A stretch of 64,000 nt of DNA from Cyprinodon diabolis (taxonomy: Eukaryota; Chordata; Actinopteri; Cyprinodontiformes; Cyprinodontidae). Both the position numbers and the translations under genes were made by a program. Under the pieces are notes generated by a model. The model saw nothing but the letters and a program-made list of their open reading frames with translations, did no database searches and was not told the DNA's origin. Shown in pieces: positions 1 to 11,824 of this stretch; position 1 is the stretch's first letter, and each line of letters opens with the position of its first letter. The stretch spans positions 17,015,655 through 17,079,654 of the forward strand of contig CM060081.1 in the NCBI GenBank assembly GCA_030533445.1, in the 5' to 3' direction.

Positions 1-1739
1 AACTTGGTAGAGTTTTGCAATTTTGAACTAAAGTGGGCCAAAAAACCAAATTGCTTTGTTTCGTCCAGTTCTATTTATATACTGCTGAATTCAAAGAAAG
101 GTGTTGCAGTTGCTCTGCAAAAAAAGGCAACATTATGGACAAACCTGAGAATCCGTTTCACCAGACTGTTAAACACCAAAAGAGTGTCTTCACTCAAAAG
201 CTTCTCCAGATCTGGTGCAAGACAGACCTATACAGAAAACTATTCCTGCCTAGAGCTATCAAAATCTACAAGTCATTGAGAAAAAAAAACAAAAAACTCA
301 TGCATTATGACAAACTCTAATTTGACTTTTGGAGTGATTAAGTCATTTTGAATTTAATTTAATGTATTTACTATTTTAGTGACTGGACACTGACATAGGG
401 CAAATGAGGATCCATATTTATCTTGACACCACTCAAAGAGAGCAGAATGATATGGTATTGGAGATTTTAAAAAAATTAATACTGTTTCCATTCATGGGCT
501 GTTGTAGCAGGTAGCATGTTGTGGTCACAGGGTTTCTGCAACAACCATAAGATAATATCAACAAGCTAACCAGCTGGTTTTGAGTGTTTTTACAGAAAAA
601 ATACAACAACAAAAATCAAATGTCTACTGTCCTGCCACCGCAAACATATGGTGCTATCTAAACACTAATCAGACCTAAAGTGGAGCTGTGTTGTTTGATT
701 AACTGACACCAAGGCCCTGTTCACATGACGACAATCAATTAAAACATATTGTTAATCCATTACTAGCATTTCAACCTGGAGAGATACACAAGAAGTCAAT
801 CAGGAAGTTTATTGACATGAATGAATGTAGATTTTTTGGCACTCAGACACAAGCAAAATACATATACGTAACATTGCTGATGATGATAGAAAAGGTAGAA
901 TTATGGGAATGGTGATGTCTTTTCCCTAGGGATGGACACTGGTGCATGGCAGAGGAAGGGAGCCGAATAGACTCGGAGGTAGATCTGGAAAGGAAAAGAA
1001 TGCAGGAGGGTTGCAGCATGGTTAAAAGGCAGTCACATTTAAAACCATAGTTTCAGATGCTGATGGCTTTTGATGAGGCTTAGAGAGGAGAGGAAGATGC
1101 ACCAGATGACATTATAGTTGGTATATGAAGGTAAGGTTTATTCTAGAGATATAGTCTAAAAGATAGAAAAATCTGTATAGGCTTCACATATCAGTCAAAA
1201 AAATTAAAATAAAATTTGTACTATAATTTCAGAGCACAGGACATTAATGCAAAGAAAAAGAACAGAGATGTACAAACTTCTTAATTTAGCTATAAGCAAC
1301 AACTACCTCAATAAGGGTCGGTGTTAAAAAGAAAACAATAAATATAAAAACCACATTTAGGTAAAAACAAAATCCGTGACGCTTTGGGCCTGATTTTTAC
1401 TGATGGGCCTAAAAACTTTTTAGGAATACAGTATTGTTTGGGCCCTTTGTTCTAAGCTCATGACATCCATCAAAGGACATAGATCAAAATAATGTAGACA
1501 AATAACCTAATAATTAGTTAGCTATGCAATCAACTCTGTTCCTTGCTCATGTCAGTTCTTTTATTTAAAATCTGTGATCCAATGTCAAATCTAAAGTGTA
1601 TTATACTATAAAGTGATATAATGTAATCTAATGTGTAGATCTGCAAATGCTAAAATGTCCTAAAAACTCAAACTACACTACCCAATAGCTGTTACTGCAA
1701 TTGCTGTTGCCCCGAAAAAAATCTGTTAAAGGTCTTTAA
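1..1739. other. No recognisable gene (1.7 kb)
   Basis: A/T-rich DNA with only short open frames (91-95 codons near the left edge) that lack recognisable domains and overlap each other out of frame. I see no transposon termini, tRNA or splice-bounded exon that I would defend. Confidence 0.6.
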
Positions 1740-2197
1740 TGTCAACAGTGGGTGGTGAGGTTGCTTGAGGACCCAGATGCAGAGACAAGTGTAGCAGAGA
1801 TGAGTTCTGAGAGGTTTAATTTGCAGACCAAATAGCAGCAGAGGCAGAAATCCACAAATCCAACTTTAAATATAAAACAAACCAAAACCATGGAGGAATC
1901 TGAGGAGCTGAGGAGAGACGAGCAGAGTAGATAATACAGCAACAAGAAGGAACCAGCACTGAGTGACTGCAGAGGTGGAGTATTTAAGGAGAACCAAACA
2001 AAAGGATGGACTAACAAGCTGAATGGGGAGCAGGTGTGAGTGGAACTGGCAAGAGGGAATCCAAGGGGAAAGAAAACAATCACAAGGGGGCAACAGAGAG
2101 TAACTAAAGAATGCTTGAAGATCATGGAAAATAAAAACAAAACAACTGATAACAGAAAACTGAAAACTCAGAGTCACAACAAATAAGAACCATAACA
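1740..2197 (-). mobile_element. Solo LTR, Gypsy-type, with 5-bp target duplication
   Basis: A 458-bp unit that begins TGTT and ends GACA on the minus strand, the TG...CA signature of an LTR. It is bounded by perfect 5-bp duplications TTTAA at 1735-1739 and 2198-2202. The minus strand has a TATA-like TTAAATA near 1983 and the phrase CTGGGTCCTCA near its 3' end, as in the other solo LTR at 6918-7931. No internal region remains, so it arose by LTR-LTR recombination. Long open frames on the minus strand here are T/C-rich LTR sequence, not genes. Assignment to Gypsy rather than another 5-bp-duplicating LTR class is from recognition only. Confidence 0.75.
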
Positions 2198-2792
2198 TTT
2201 AAATTAATTCATTCTTTAACTCACTGGTATAAATAGAGTTGCTAGCTCTTTGCCTGAGCAAATTCTCTAACTTATAACAACATACTTTTCATACTTTTTA
2301 ATTCAAAACAGATGCCCTTTGCTGAAACCCACCTGCATAATAAGCAGGAGCATAATAGCTTGTTAAATGGAAATATTGGCAATAGCAGAATAATTCTCGC
2401 AGAAGCAGGGGTCACCTTATAGCAGCACCACAGGGATATGTCACTTACTTATTTGTCATTGAAAATGTGAGCAACATGGTGCTACAGAGGACAGACAAAT
2501 GTTCCCCCTGAGCGAGCAAAGGATTAAAATTCACACAGCACTTTCACCTGAACTGTATCCCAGGGGATCATATACCACTTTTAGCAACATTTTCGTCAAA
2601 GTGACAGAATAAATACCACACCTAAGAACAACAATGCTTCAGCAGGAATCAAAAAAGATTCAATATAAGCAGTGAAGCCTGACATCAAATCTGTCTCTTC
2701 CATTAGATTTATGGTCCCTTTATTTGACTTGCCATATTTGTGGCACTAAATTACAGACAATCTTAAGTTTTGTACCTTCCTAAATGTAAGTG
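2198..2792. other. No recognisable gene
   Basis: About 600 bp of A/T-rich DNA between the solo LTR and the ACTTG-rich repeat. Nothing recognised. Confidence 0.5.
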
Positions 2793-2793
2793 A

Positions 2794-3080
2794 CAGAGCT
2801 GGAGGGACTCAACTCGAGTCTGACTCGATTTGGGAGATTTGTGAGTTATGACTTGCTTGATTAAAATTAACAAAAGACTTGACTTTGACTTGCCCTTCCT
2901 GACCTGCTAATTGACTTGAGTCATGTGAATTGCCAAGTCATTGCAATCATGTTCATTGTATTATCATCATTAGCAAATACGTTTTTAAATAATCACTTCT
3001 TTATATTGCATCAGTGCTCCAGGCCTGCAGCATATCAGCAAACCTAGCAATCAATCTTCCACGCAAAGTCGGAAGGGGAA
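2794..3080. repeat. ACTTG-rich hAT-like terminus, left part
   Basis: Starts CAGAGCTGG and continues with repeated GACTTG/ACTCGAG words, as in fish hAT elements whose ends read CAGAGNTGG followed by many ACTTG repeats. A comparable end in the opposite orientation lies at 32,100-32,276. The intact Tc1 transposon inserted immediately after it. The class is inferred from the terminal words only. Confidence 0.4.
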
Positions 3081-3082
3081 TA

Positions 3083-4330
3083 CACTATATTGCCAAAAGT
3101 ATTTGCTCACCTGCCTTGACTCACATATGAGCTTAAGTGACATCCCGTTCCTAATCCATAGGGTTCAATATGACGTCGGTCCACCCTTTGCAGCTAGAAC
3201 AGCTTCAACTCTTCTGGGAAGGCTGTCCACAAGGTTTAGGAGTGTGTTTATGGGAATTTTTGACCATTCTTCCAGAAGCGCATTTGTGAGGTCGCACACT
3301 GATGTTGGACGAGAAGGCCTGGCTCTCAGTCTCCGCTCTAATTCATCCCAAAGGTGTTCTATCGGGTTGAGGTCAGGACTCTGTGCAGGCCAGTCAAGTT
3401 CATCCACACCAGACTCTGTCATCCATGTCTTTATGGACCTTGCTTTGTGCACTGGTGCACAGTCATGTTGGAAGAGGAAGGGGCCAGCTCCAAACTGTTC
3501 CCACAAAGTTGGGAGCATGGAATTGTCCAAAATGTCTTGGTATGCTGAAGCATTTAGAGTTCCTTTCACTGGAACTAAGGGGCCAAGCCCAGCTCCTGAA
3601 AAACAACCCCACACCATAATCCCCCCTCCACCAAACTTTACACTTGGCACAATGCAGTCAGACAAGTACCGTTCTCCTGGCAACCGCCAAACCCAGACCC
3701 GTCCATCAGATTGCCAGATGGAGAAGCGCGATTCGTCACTCCAGAGAACGCGTCTCCACTGCTCTAGAGTCCAGTGGCGGCGTGCTTTACACCACCGCAT
3801 CCGACGCTTTGCATTGCACTTGGTTATGTATGGCTTGGATGCAGCTGCTCGACCATGGAAACCCATTCCATGAAGCTCTCTGCGCACTGTTCTTGAGCTA
3901 ATCTGAAGGCCACATGAAGTTTGGAGGTCTGTAGTGATTGACTCTGCAGAAAGTTGGCGACCTCTTCGCACTATGCGTTTCAGCATCCGCTGACCCCGCT
4001 CCGTCAGTTTACGTGGCCTACCACTTCGTGGCTGAGTTGCTGTCGTTCCCAAACACTTCCATTTTCTTATAATACAGCTGACAGTTGACTGTGGAATATT
4101 TAGGAGCGAGGAAATTTCACGACTGGATTTGTTGCACAGGTGGCATCCTATCACAGTTCCACGCTGGAATTCACTGAGCTCCTGAGAGCGACCCATTCTT
4201 TCACAAATGTTTGTAAAAACAGTCTGCATGCCTAGGTGCTTGAATTTATACACCTGTGGCCATGGAAGTGATTGGAACACCTGATTCCAATAATTTGGAT
4301 GGGTGAGCAAATACTTTTGGCAATATAGTG
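3083..4330 (-). mobile_element. Tc1-like transposon, copy A, complete
   Basis: A complete 1,248-bp Tc1/mariner-superfamily element flanked by the TA target duplication (3081-3082 and 4331-4332). The inverted terminal repeats match perfectly for 29 bp (3083-3111 and 4302-4330) and start CACTATATTGCC. It carries one uninterrupted transposase gene on the minus strand. Base for base it appears identical to copy B at 14,962-16,209 (constant offset of 11,879 at both ends and in the gene), which means very recent movement. Such elements move by cut-and-paste: the transposase binds the inverted repeats and inserts at TA. Confidence 0.95.
3165..4196 (-). CDS. Tc1-like DD34E transposase, intact (copy A)
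   Basis: A 343-residue transposase, the usual length for Tc1 (about 340). I start at the ATG giving [10 protein letters not shown]. The open frame continues upstream through an 11-residue-earlier Met and on past the transposon end, but that part is terminal repeat and flank. The N-terminal paired-like DNA-binding region spans about residues 1-115, with the GRPRKL hook at 59-64. The catalytic triad is visible as D154 (SDESRF), D245 (QHDCAPVH) and E280 (NPIEHLW), with 34 residues between the second Asp and Glu. There is a glycine-rich stretch at 189-192. No stop or frameshift is present. Expression would be from the element's own 5' region. Activity is inferred from intactness and the identical second copy. 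Confidence 0.93.
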   Translation of the reverse strand: MGRSQELSEFQRGTVIGCHLCNKSSREISSLLNIPQSTVSCIIRKWKCLGTTATQPRSGRPRKLTERGQRMLKRIVRRGRQLSAESITTDLQTSCGLQISSRTVRRELHGMGFHGRAAASKPYITKCNAKRRMRWCKARRHWTLEQWRRVLWSDESRFSIWQSDGRVWVWRLPGERYLSDCIVPSVKFGGGGIMVWGCFSGAGLGPLVPVKGTLNASAYQDILDNSMLPTLWEQFGAGPFLFQHDCAPVHKARSIKTWMTESGVDELDWPAQSPDLNPIEHLWDELERRLRARPSRPTSVCDLTNALLEEWSKIPINTLLNLVDSLPRRVEAVLAAKGGPTSY

Positions 4331-5060
4331 TACTTTCATCAGTCTTATGAGTGATCAGTAAAGATGGAAGCCACTCTGCAGGCAGAAATCCTACATCTTG
4401 GCTACAAAGATTACACAAAAACACAAATGAAAAAGGAGCTACCTGTAAATGTTAAAGTTACTGAGAGTGCAAGCACTAATTTATATTGATGATATTGACA
4501 TTGATATTGGACCCCAGCCAAAAACAATTTATACAATTTTTAAAACTGCTAAAATAAAAACGACATTTAAAAAAACAAAGGAAAATTATCAGAGTGCAAA
4601 AAGTTAGATAAACATTAACTTTAAATATTATATTTTATATCCTATCAATATAATACCTGCTTATTTAAAACAAAAAAAACAAAAACACAGCTGTACTTAT
4701 GTACACATGAATATACAGTAGGTTTTGGATTGTGAAAATATATTCCTATTAGGTTTCGCTATAACTTTATCAAATGACAGATTAATTTTTTGCTGGCTCT
4801 TAGAACTTATTTTTCATAAATTTATATATGTAATGACAAAACATGTATTTTAGGGTGTGGCTGCTTCAGACTGCTCATGAGAATGATCAAGATTTATAGA
4901 TGTCTTCTAATATTTTTTATTTAACCTGAATATAAAAATCTGACCAAGCTTTTTTTATTTTTTATTTTGATAGATTTTAATACAGGCTTCTGGAGGCTAC
5001 CAAATGCACATCAGCTCTCCAGAATCCGGTATAAGCAACTGCAGACCATTTCATTTTATA
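4331..5060. other. No recognisable gene
   Basis: A/T-rich DNA between the Tc1 copy and a SINE. Poly-A and poly-T runs, nothing recognised. Confidence 0.5.
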
Positions 5061-5280
5061 GGGGAGTGGCAGCCTAGTGGTTAGGGCATAGAGCTTGGAA
5101 TCCTGAGGTTCTGAGTTCCAGCCCCACTCCCACAGACTGCTACTCTGGGTCTCTGAGCAAAACCCTTAACCCTGATTGCTCCCCGGGTAACCCACGATGG
5201 CAGCCCACTGCTTCTCTAGGGGATGGGCTGAATGAAGAGCTAAATTTCTCCATTAATAAAGTTAAATTATTATTATAAGA
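5061..5280 (+). mobile_element. tRNA-derived SINE, copy 1
   Basis: Short retroposon with a tRNA-like head: a pol III A-box-like GGCAGCCTAGTGG at about 5067-5079 and a degenerate B box (GGTTCTGAGTTCC) near 5108. The body contains CTGGGTCTCTGAGCAA and GGCAGCCCACTG, shared with the copies at 43.9, 44.7 and 56.4 kb. It ends AATAAAGTTAAATT plus a short ATT repeat. It would depend on LINE machinery. The longest minus-strand open frame across it is not a gene. Confidence 0.75.
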
Positions 5281-5500
5281 AAAAAAAAAAGATTCATTTG
5301 AATTATGAAAAGAGGGAAAATCCCACAGACTCTGTACTGGTGCCACCTGGCCTGTCCCTGATAAAAATCTTATGTTGCTCACCTGTCACTGGTGGGAGGG
5401 TGTGATGGTGGTGGGGGGGGGGGGTGAAGAGATGGGCTGCTTCGGATTGATCATCTGTTTACAAGTTGAAAGAGGAACAAAAACAGTTAAGCAATGTAAA

Positions 5501-6597
5501 TAGGGCTGGGTATTGTTCAAAAATTTTTGGTTCCGGTACCAATACCGATACCTTCACTTCGATACCGGTTCCTGAACGATACTTTTTTCGATACCAGTTT
5601 TATAATATAAATTCAAAGAAAAAGAAAGTTACACAACATAAAAAAGTACAAATCTTGAGTTTTATTTTAAGCTCTGATTTTTCCATTTACATTTTTCTTC
5701 TTACATAAAAAAAAATAATTCAGTGTCTAATCACTGTTACATTGTGAGGACCTTTTTACTTAGCAGTTTTCCTTTAGAAAAATTAACATGTCTGCTTTCT
5801 CAGGAGACAAACAAGCCAGTTGAATGGGAATCCTATTGACTGCGCACCGCTGGTATGTGGGGGTCTGAGCGACTCCGACAGAAATATTGGAAGGCAGCAT
5901 GAACTGACTGTACTGATTAAGTTTTCAGGTGGATTTTCCCACTTAAAAACATAATAAAACTACTTTATTCCCACTGATCACAGCAAATATAGCTGGAAGG
6001 CAAATAAAGGATAGAGTTGCTCCGCCCAACGCGCGTTAGAGCTACTTTTCGACCACGCAGCCAGAGCAGCAAAGCTGCTTCAGCCGCGCGTCAGAAACTG
6101 GTACAAGCAGCAAAAAGGAAGCAGCAGACGCGATGTTGCTGCTATTGCTGCATCCAGTTTGAAAGCAGCATGATTCACTCCGCTCTGGCTGTGCACTGCC
6201 CACGGGCTGCTGAGAGGTGGATGGTTGCACCGGCTGCGGTCCGCTCTTCTTGCAGTCAAACACCGAACAACTTTCAGCTCTTAAATTGTTTCCGTGCACG
6301 ATGTATTGCATTGTGCACTATTAGCATCAGTGTTAATAAAGTGAAGCCACACTTTTGACCTGGGGGGCATTTTAAAGGGGTTCCACAATGCTCGCAACTA
6401 GTTCACAACAGATACACATGAACCCTGGCTGTAGGCATGACCAACTATGTAATTTTTCTGGATGACGCAATCACGTTTAGTGTTACAGCCAATCACCGAA
6501 ACTTGGTACCGAAAGACGAGGCATGTTTCGATACTCTGTAGAACCGAAGCATTTCGGTCGGTACCATAAAAGAACTGATATTCGGTACCCAGCCCTA
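5501..6597. mobile_element. Non-autonomous hAT element with 8-bp target duplication
   Basis: A 1,097-bp element starting TAGGGCTGGGTA and ending with its exact inverse, flanked by perfect 8-bp duplications AATGTAAA (5493-5500 and 6598-6605). An 8-bp duplication is the hAT hallmark. The ends are rich in GGTACCGATAC-type words typical of fish hAT subterminal regions. No transposase is present; the 113-codon frame at 6017-6358 has no hAT motif. It must have been moved by a transposase supplied in trans. Confidence 0.85.
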
Positions 6598-6917
6598 AAT
6601 GTAAATATGCTGCTAAACATCCACTCGAGTTAGCTGATGTTAACCCTCTGAGAACTATGGTGTTTTCCTGTTGCTCGGTCTGGTTTGTAAAACTAAATTC
6701 TTAGCTCTTTGAGCTTTCTGGCTTAGTTGTTTAGCCTCTGTGTCATTTACAGACACATAATAGGCTCAAAAAATTATGGGTTAATCCCAGGGTAATTCTT
6801 AATAAAAACTAAAAACTAAACATAACAAAATAATAAGAACTTGTAATAGTTTTACATTTAAAACAGTACCCAGTTGATCTGCATCATTAATGATGTAATT
6901 CCCCTCCGACCTTGAGG

Positions 6918-7931
6918 TGTCATGACTCAGAACTAAGGACCCAGAATTCGAAGCAGACAGAGTGATGTGAATAACTAAAGCATTTATTTATGTATGTCGG
7001 ATCTGCAACTCAGTAGCAAGGGCGTCAAAAGCCAGAATCTCTGTAGATGGAAAACTCAGGTTAGTGACCAGTTAAAACTGATGAGGGACAATTATGTGTG
7101 TGTGAGACAGGTCAGGCAAACAAATCCAAAACAGGAACAGGCAGGCTTAATGGTCCGAGGGCAGAACTGGTAAGGATCAGGCAATCAGAACAAAAACTGG
7201 TGCGCTAGAGCAGCGGTCCCCAACCACCGGGCCGTGGACCGGTACCGGTCCGTGGGTCATTTGGTACTGGGCCGCACGGGAAAAAATATATGAATCATTT
7301 ATCGATGATAAGAGTCTGAGTGATGTTTTATTTTGAAAAATATAAAAAATTGGGGTATTCTCTCCCAATTACATCAGTTGGTGCATCTGTGCCTCTTGAC
7401 ACAGGTTAATTCAGATCAAGACGTATCTTATCTATAACCCTAACATGCATCCTATTTCCTGCGGTTAGAGCGACCAAAACAAAGCTACGGAGCAGACTGG
7501 ACATCAGGACCTCACTTCGTGTCATCGTATCCGGTTACGCCTAGATGGGACCGGCTTGTTTTGGAGAAACAAGCTCAGGGCTCCCACTAATTCAACATAA
7601 TGGTCAGTTTTATTTTTATGCTGTTCTTATTTGATTTTATGCCAGTTGGATCATTTTATTTGATCATATTTACCCCCCACACTTTAAAGGCCGGTCCGTG
7701 AAAATATTGTCTGACATATAACCGGTCCGTGGTGCAAAAAAGGTTGGGGATCACTGCGCTAGAGGAGTCTCACGGAAGGCTCAAATAATCTGGCACTGAT
7801 GACTGGGAGCAAGCAGCTTAAATAAAGATAGGAGCAGGTGGATAAGATTAACAGTGATGAGAAACTCGGTGGAGCTCGGCAGGTGAATGCAATGAAACAT
7901 TATGCCAATTATCACTGCCTAGATTATGACA
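6918..7931 (-). mobile_element. Solo LTR, Gypsy-type, interrupted by a hAT element
   Basis: Reads TGTCATAATC...GAGTCATGACA on the minus strand, so it has LTR-type TG/CA ends. Without the nested hAT element it is about 460 bp, matching the 458-bp solo LTR at 1740. It contains a CTTTATTTAAG TATA-like box, an AATAAATG polyadenylation-type signal near 6985, and CTGGGTCCTTA near the 3' end as in the other copy. Flanks TGAGG and CGAGG give an imperfect 5-bp target duplication (4 of 5). Confidence 0.65.
7211..7756. mobile_element. Non-autonomous hAT element nested in the solo LTR
   Basis: A 546-bp element with 15-bp ends CAGCGGTCCCCAACC and, inverted, CAGTGATCCCCAACC (13 of 15 match). Perfect 8-bp target duplications CGCTAGAG lie at 7203-7210 and 7757-7764. 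Subterminal GGACCGGTACCGGTCCG and CCGGTCCGTGG words are typical of this fish hAT family. There is no transposase coding. It inserted after the host LTR was already in place. Confidence 0.92.
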
Positions 7932-8359
7932 CGAGGAAGATTAACTAAGTATTAGTATCCATTCGATAGCTATCTTATAAGTTAATAATCTATCATTAAT
8001 TTGAACGATTTAGGTAACAAACTTTTCTTGAAAAACTGGGTCAAGGTATTTTGAAAACCAGACTTTGGGTCTCTGCAACTTTTGGCCGCGGATGTTTTTT
8101 TTCCACATTGCTGCTTATACACATATTTTTCTGTTTATTTGTTTCATTCATTATCACTATGTCAAATGACGTGTGCTTGGCAAGCTCCGGAATGAGCAAA
8201 CTGCCGGTAATAGACAGGGAGACCTGATGCCCCATGCAGGACAAGAGGACCAAATCATTCATTGCAACTTTACAGAGGGGAGTGCTGAAAACTGGCTGAA
8301 AACCAGTTTTCAACCAACGACTCTGCGTCTGTCTGGAAAGGGCTTCGAAAACTGACAAA

Positions 8360-9275
8360 TTACAAACCTAAATCCCCCCACTCCATTAACGACCAATGCT
8401 AAGCCAAGGACCTGAATGATTTCTACAGTCGTTTTAGCAGACAAAGTGACAGTCCTGCAACCACCCCCATGACACCTCCCCCACCTCAGCTGGGCACCTC
8501 TTAGAACACCCACCTTAAAGAACCACCCCTCCTCCTCCCCGCCCGTCTCAGTGACAACTCTTTAAATACACAAGAGATGTTAATAAACTCTTCAGAAGAC
8601 ATAATGTCCAGATTCTGGCTCTCCATCCACCTTGAAGCACTGTGCTGATCAGCTGTCCCCAGTGTTCACAGATATTTTTAACACCCCGCTGGCGACATGC
8701 TGCATGCCACCCTGTTTGCAATCCTTCACTATTATCCCTGTTCCCAAGAAGCCAAGGTCCAAAGGACTTAATGACTTTAGACCCATCATCCTGACCTCTG
8801 TGGTTATGAAGTCTTTCGAGCGCCTTGTGATTTCAAACCTGAAAGAGATCACTAACCCCCTACAGTTTACCTACACAGCCAACAGGTCTGCAGACAATGC
8901 TGTGAACTTGGCCCTTCACTACATCCTTCAGCACTTGGATTCCCCAGGATACTGGATTTAAGCTCTGCCTTCAATACAATCATCCCGCTCTGCTTCAGGT
9001 AGAGCTCTCAAAGGTGAGTGTGCCTGACTCCACCTGCAGGTGGATTACTGGTGACAGGTGACTTCCTGTCTGACAGGAAGCAGCATATGAAGCCGGGAAA
9101 ACATGTATCAGACTCACAGCTCATCAGCACTGGTTTCGTCCCCCTGGCTTTTATCTTTCTCCTCTGCTCTTCTCCCTGGACACCAACAGCTGCACCTTCA
9201 GTCATCAGTCTGTCAAGCTTCTGAAAATCGTAGATGACACCACTCTCATTGGACTTACCTCTGATGGTGTCCTCT
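8360..9275 (+). pseudogene. LINE reverse-transcriptase fragment (non-L2 family)
   Basis: Broken non-LTR retrotransposon ORF2. The clearest part is 8632-8961, whose product contains IIPVPKKP, LNDFRPI, LTSVVMKSFERLV, the fingers and start of the palm of a LINE reverse transcriptase. The C-terminal half continues in other frames at 9010-9260, where a degenerate palm (DSQLISTG, then a KF/KIVDDTTLIGL-type block corresponding to the catalytic FADD region) can be read. Upstream, 8365-8560 encodes a linker with YSRFSRQ. Several shifts make it non-functional. I recognise the family as one common in fish but will not name the clade firmly (Rex1/CR1-like is possible). The fragment at 59.8-60.8 kb ends SCADQL where this one reads HCADQL, so they overlap as parts of one family. 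Confidence 0.75.
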
Positions 9276-9276
9276 C

Positions 9277-9420
9277 TGACCACTGTTTATCAACCTTCAG
9301 GATTACTTTGACAGAGTTCTCCTCCCCTAAGAGAAAGGTTTACTTTAGCAGATCATTATTAGATTGTGCAGTTATAAATATTAAAGAATCTGTTTCACTT
9401 TCTCTCTCCTGGTTGGCTGG
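9277..9420 (+). repeat. L2 LINE endonuclease-end fragment
   Basis: Closely parallels 23,270-23,400 of the full-length L2: the same CTTCAGGATTACTTT and AGAGTTCTCCTCCCC words and the same order. It encodes the end of the endonuclease/linker region only, joined abruptly to the previous LINE fragment and to the following host-like exon. Confidence 0.7.
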
Positions 9421-9480
9421 ACAGAAGGAACCTTTCAGAGGTCCACAATTCCAGACCCAACATTATCATTCCTTGCAGAT

Positions 9481-10242
9481 TCACTCAAGGAGTTTTTTGT
9501 GGGATCTGACCCTTGCAGAGAGATTAGTTCCAGGTTCCAAGAAAACCTTCAGACAGTTTCAAATGTGTGCCTCAGAACGTTTGGATACTTAAGGTTCAAA
9601 GCATAGATCAGTCCAAAGATGTAAGCAAAAGCAGGTGGCAGGTCAGGGAGATCTTGAAGGACAATCTCTTCTTCCACAACAGCAACATTCACAACACTTT
9701 GAGGAGCTGTGCTGTTGTCATCGTCTAACACAGTGAGGACACCCACAGTGAGGCCCTTTGTATTGTCATCTTCTTGGTCAGTGTCCTTGTGTGGAAAGAC
9801 AGGACCAAGACCAAGACATTACTCATTAAAATAATGTGAATCAGAATAAGGTATTACACTAAAATGATACAGATTATTGAATATTTTTTTTCTTACAAAC
9901 TGAATTATTTATGAGTTGGACATTGAAAATTTTCCATGCCATACCACAAAATTCAAAATTTAACCCCTTACACATGTCAGCTGAAATCACCAAGGCTACA
10001 TCAAGTCATAACCAGGACAGTACAGCTGGTGAAGACATTCTGGACACTGGGAAAGATTAAAGAAAAAGGAGGACAGAATTCAACATTAAATACAGCACTA
10101 TAAATACAGTATAACATGTTTATGATTTCTACTTATAACCACTTACAACACAGTTCCTGAAGAGCTTCTTCTGACTGTCACGAAGATATAATGAAAGACC
10201 CTTCAATGCCTCAGTTTTTCGATGTACAGTGATGTCAGAGGT
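9481..10242 (-). pseudogene. Two-exon C-terminal fragment of a multicopy fish gene (SAMD3-like, tentative)
   Basis: Two blocks read like real exons on the minus strand. Exon one, 10,147-10,242 (32 codons), follows a TTTGTTTCAG acceptor and ends at a GTAAGT donor; it encodes an acidic-basic stretch with KTEALKGLSLYLRDSQ. Exon two, 9481-9785, follows a CCACACAAG acceptor and encodes TVGVLTVLDDD, IVLQDLPDLPPAFAYIFGL and IYALNLKYP. The last line resembles the C-terminal region I know from many uncharacterised fish proteins annotated as SAMD3-like. Exon two has a one-base-type disruption after FETV before a final KKLLE-stop. No N-terminal exons are visible, so this is a fragment or the remnant of a duplicated copy. 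The name is tentative; the exon structure is the stronger evidence. Confidence 0.5.
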
Positions 10243-10378
10243 CTGAAACAAAGAGTTGCACGAAACATTATAAGATGTAACTGACAAAGATAAAGTAGCT
10301 TAAACATGCAAGCAGCATTCACACACAATGTGGTCATGGCGAGCGGGGGAATGGAGGAGCTTGAACTTGAGCTTGTTG

Positions 10379-11325
10379 TGTCGTGGAAACTGTTCTCCCT
10401 ACGACTTAAAATTGAAGCTAAGTCTTATAAAAATTCAGAGTTCTTAAAAAGCAGTAGGAAAGTCTTTAAACTATGATCAAAAATTAGGCAGAGGCAAATG
10501 GGTCCAGGTCCGGAGAATTTTATTTACAGAACACACATGAGCTGTTCACCGGTGAGCAACTGACTTACATGCAGAAAAGGGCCCCCTTTTATTCACTCCC
10601 AGGGCTTGGGGCTCTTTCATCTTGGTGGAAGACCCACCTTCAAACCATATTTTATATTTTTAATTGAAGCCTTTCTTTGATCTATCATAGCTTTTTCTTC
10701 ACAAGTCATAGTGACATTTCTTGTAGATCATGATGACAATTATTGCAGTTAAATCAAAAACACATCATAGTCTTAATCATCAATATGTCAAAACAATGTT
10801 TTCATCCAGTGTGACTTATGATCATAACTTTACATCAAAAAAGGTCAGCATAAGTTTAAAACTCAAAGTCCCAGTAAAAACCTCACTTTTTGTGTGACCA
10901 GTACCGCACCGCATGCTTTGGAGATGACAACTCAATATATTACAATTTGTTCAGCTGAGCTGTGCAACCCTGAACAACCCATTCTCAATGCGTCTGTTTT
11001 ACAAACAGGTCTCATTTCTGCACCCTTGGGCTTCAAAGGCCTCAAATGGCCTTGGACTCCTTTCAATGTTCCTGTTTCCCGCTCATTCTCTGTGTTTTCC
11101 CACCCTGGTCTTATCTCTCAGACTTCAAGGCTGCGCTCAAAGCTGCAGCTGCAGAGAGCTTACACACACACACTGCTCTCTATCTCTCCACATTTGGTGG
11201 CGCACACTCTTTTGGACTCTGTGACCTGTATAACATAAATGTATTTAGTGTAAAACATTTATTCAATATGTAAAACATGTTTCCAATATATTCTAATCAT
11301 TGGTACAGATTAATTTACTTCATCA
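10379..11325 (-). repeat. ERV1 3' LTR
   Basis: A 947-bp LTR, TG...CA ended, on the minus strand. It differs from the 5' copy at about a dozen substitutions plus one 2-bp change in a CA repeat. TATA-like GAATAAAAGG is at 10,585-10,594 and the AATAAA polyadenylation signal at 10,519-10,524. Confidence 0.93.
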
Positions 11326-11335
11326 TTTCCCCCCT
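11326..11335 (-). promoter_or_regulatory. ERV1 polypurine tract
   Basis: On the minus strand reads AGGGGGGAAA immediately before the 3' LTR, the expected position of the primer for plus-strand DNA synthesis. Confidence 0.85.
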
Positions 11336-11824
11336 GTGATCCTGAAAAGGATCACCAAGTGAATCTACAGTTGATTGTCAAAGTGAAATACTATACTATA
11401 AATGTGAAGTTTCAAAAATAACTGCTGTTTATATATTTTGCACACAAAACTAAAAGTGAGACTACAACACACCATATGTTAATAGTGAGAGATATAAAAT
11501 GTGGTGATTACATGATAAAGTGATAAAATGTAAAAAAATGGAGAATGTCTTAAAACAGAGAGGGATCCCCCCCTTGGCTCACTTACGAGGTTCTTACCTC
11601 TTGCTTACTTTTTTATAGAAGGATTTTCAGTTATTGTTTTCTAAGCAGTAGGGGAATCCCAATGCCCAAGCAGCTTCATCTCCTACTAGGTCACTGCATT
11701 CCCCCCCGCAAGGTGTCATTGCACACCTATAAATAAACCAAGAGCAACACCATCATGCCTGGACTATGCCAGGCTAACACATCATCTAATGGTCAATGGA
11801 CCGTCATTACAACCAACATATGAG
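11336..11824 (-). other. ERV1 3' untranslated part
   Basis: No coding. Noncoding ERV1 sequence between the 3' polypurine tract and the nested hAT element. It resumes at 13,239-13,347 up to the end of the accessory frame. Confidence 0.6.

Noticed and set aside
1742..2198. Two overlapping minus-strand open frames of 110 and 132 codons, hydrophobic
   Set aside because: They lie wholly within the solo LTR and are explained by its T/C-rich composition.
3103..3901. Plus-strand frames of up to 256 codons across Tc1 copy A (and repeated in copy B)
   Set aside because: Antisense shadows of the transposase gene; no domains.
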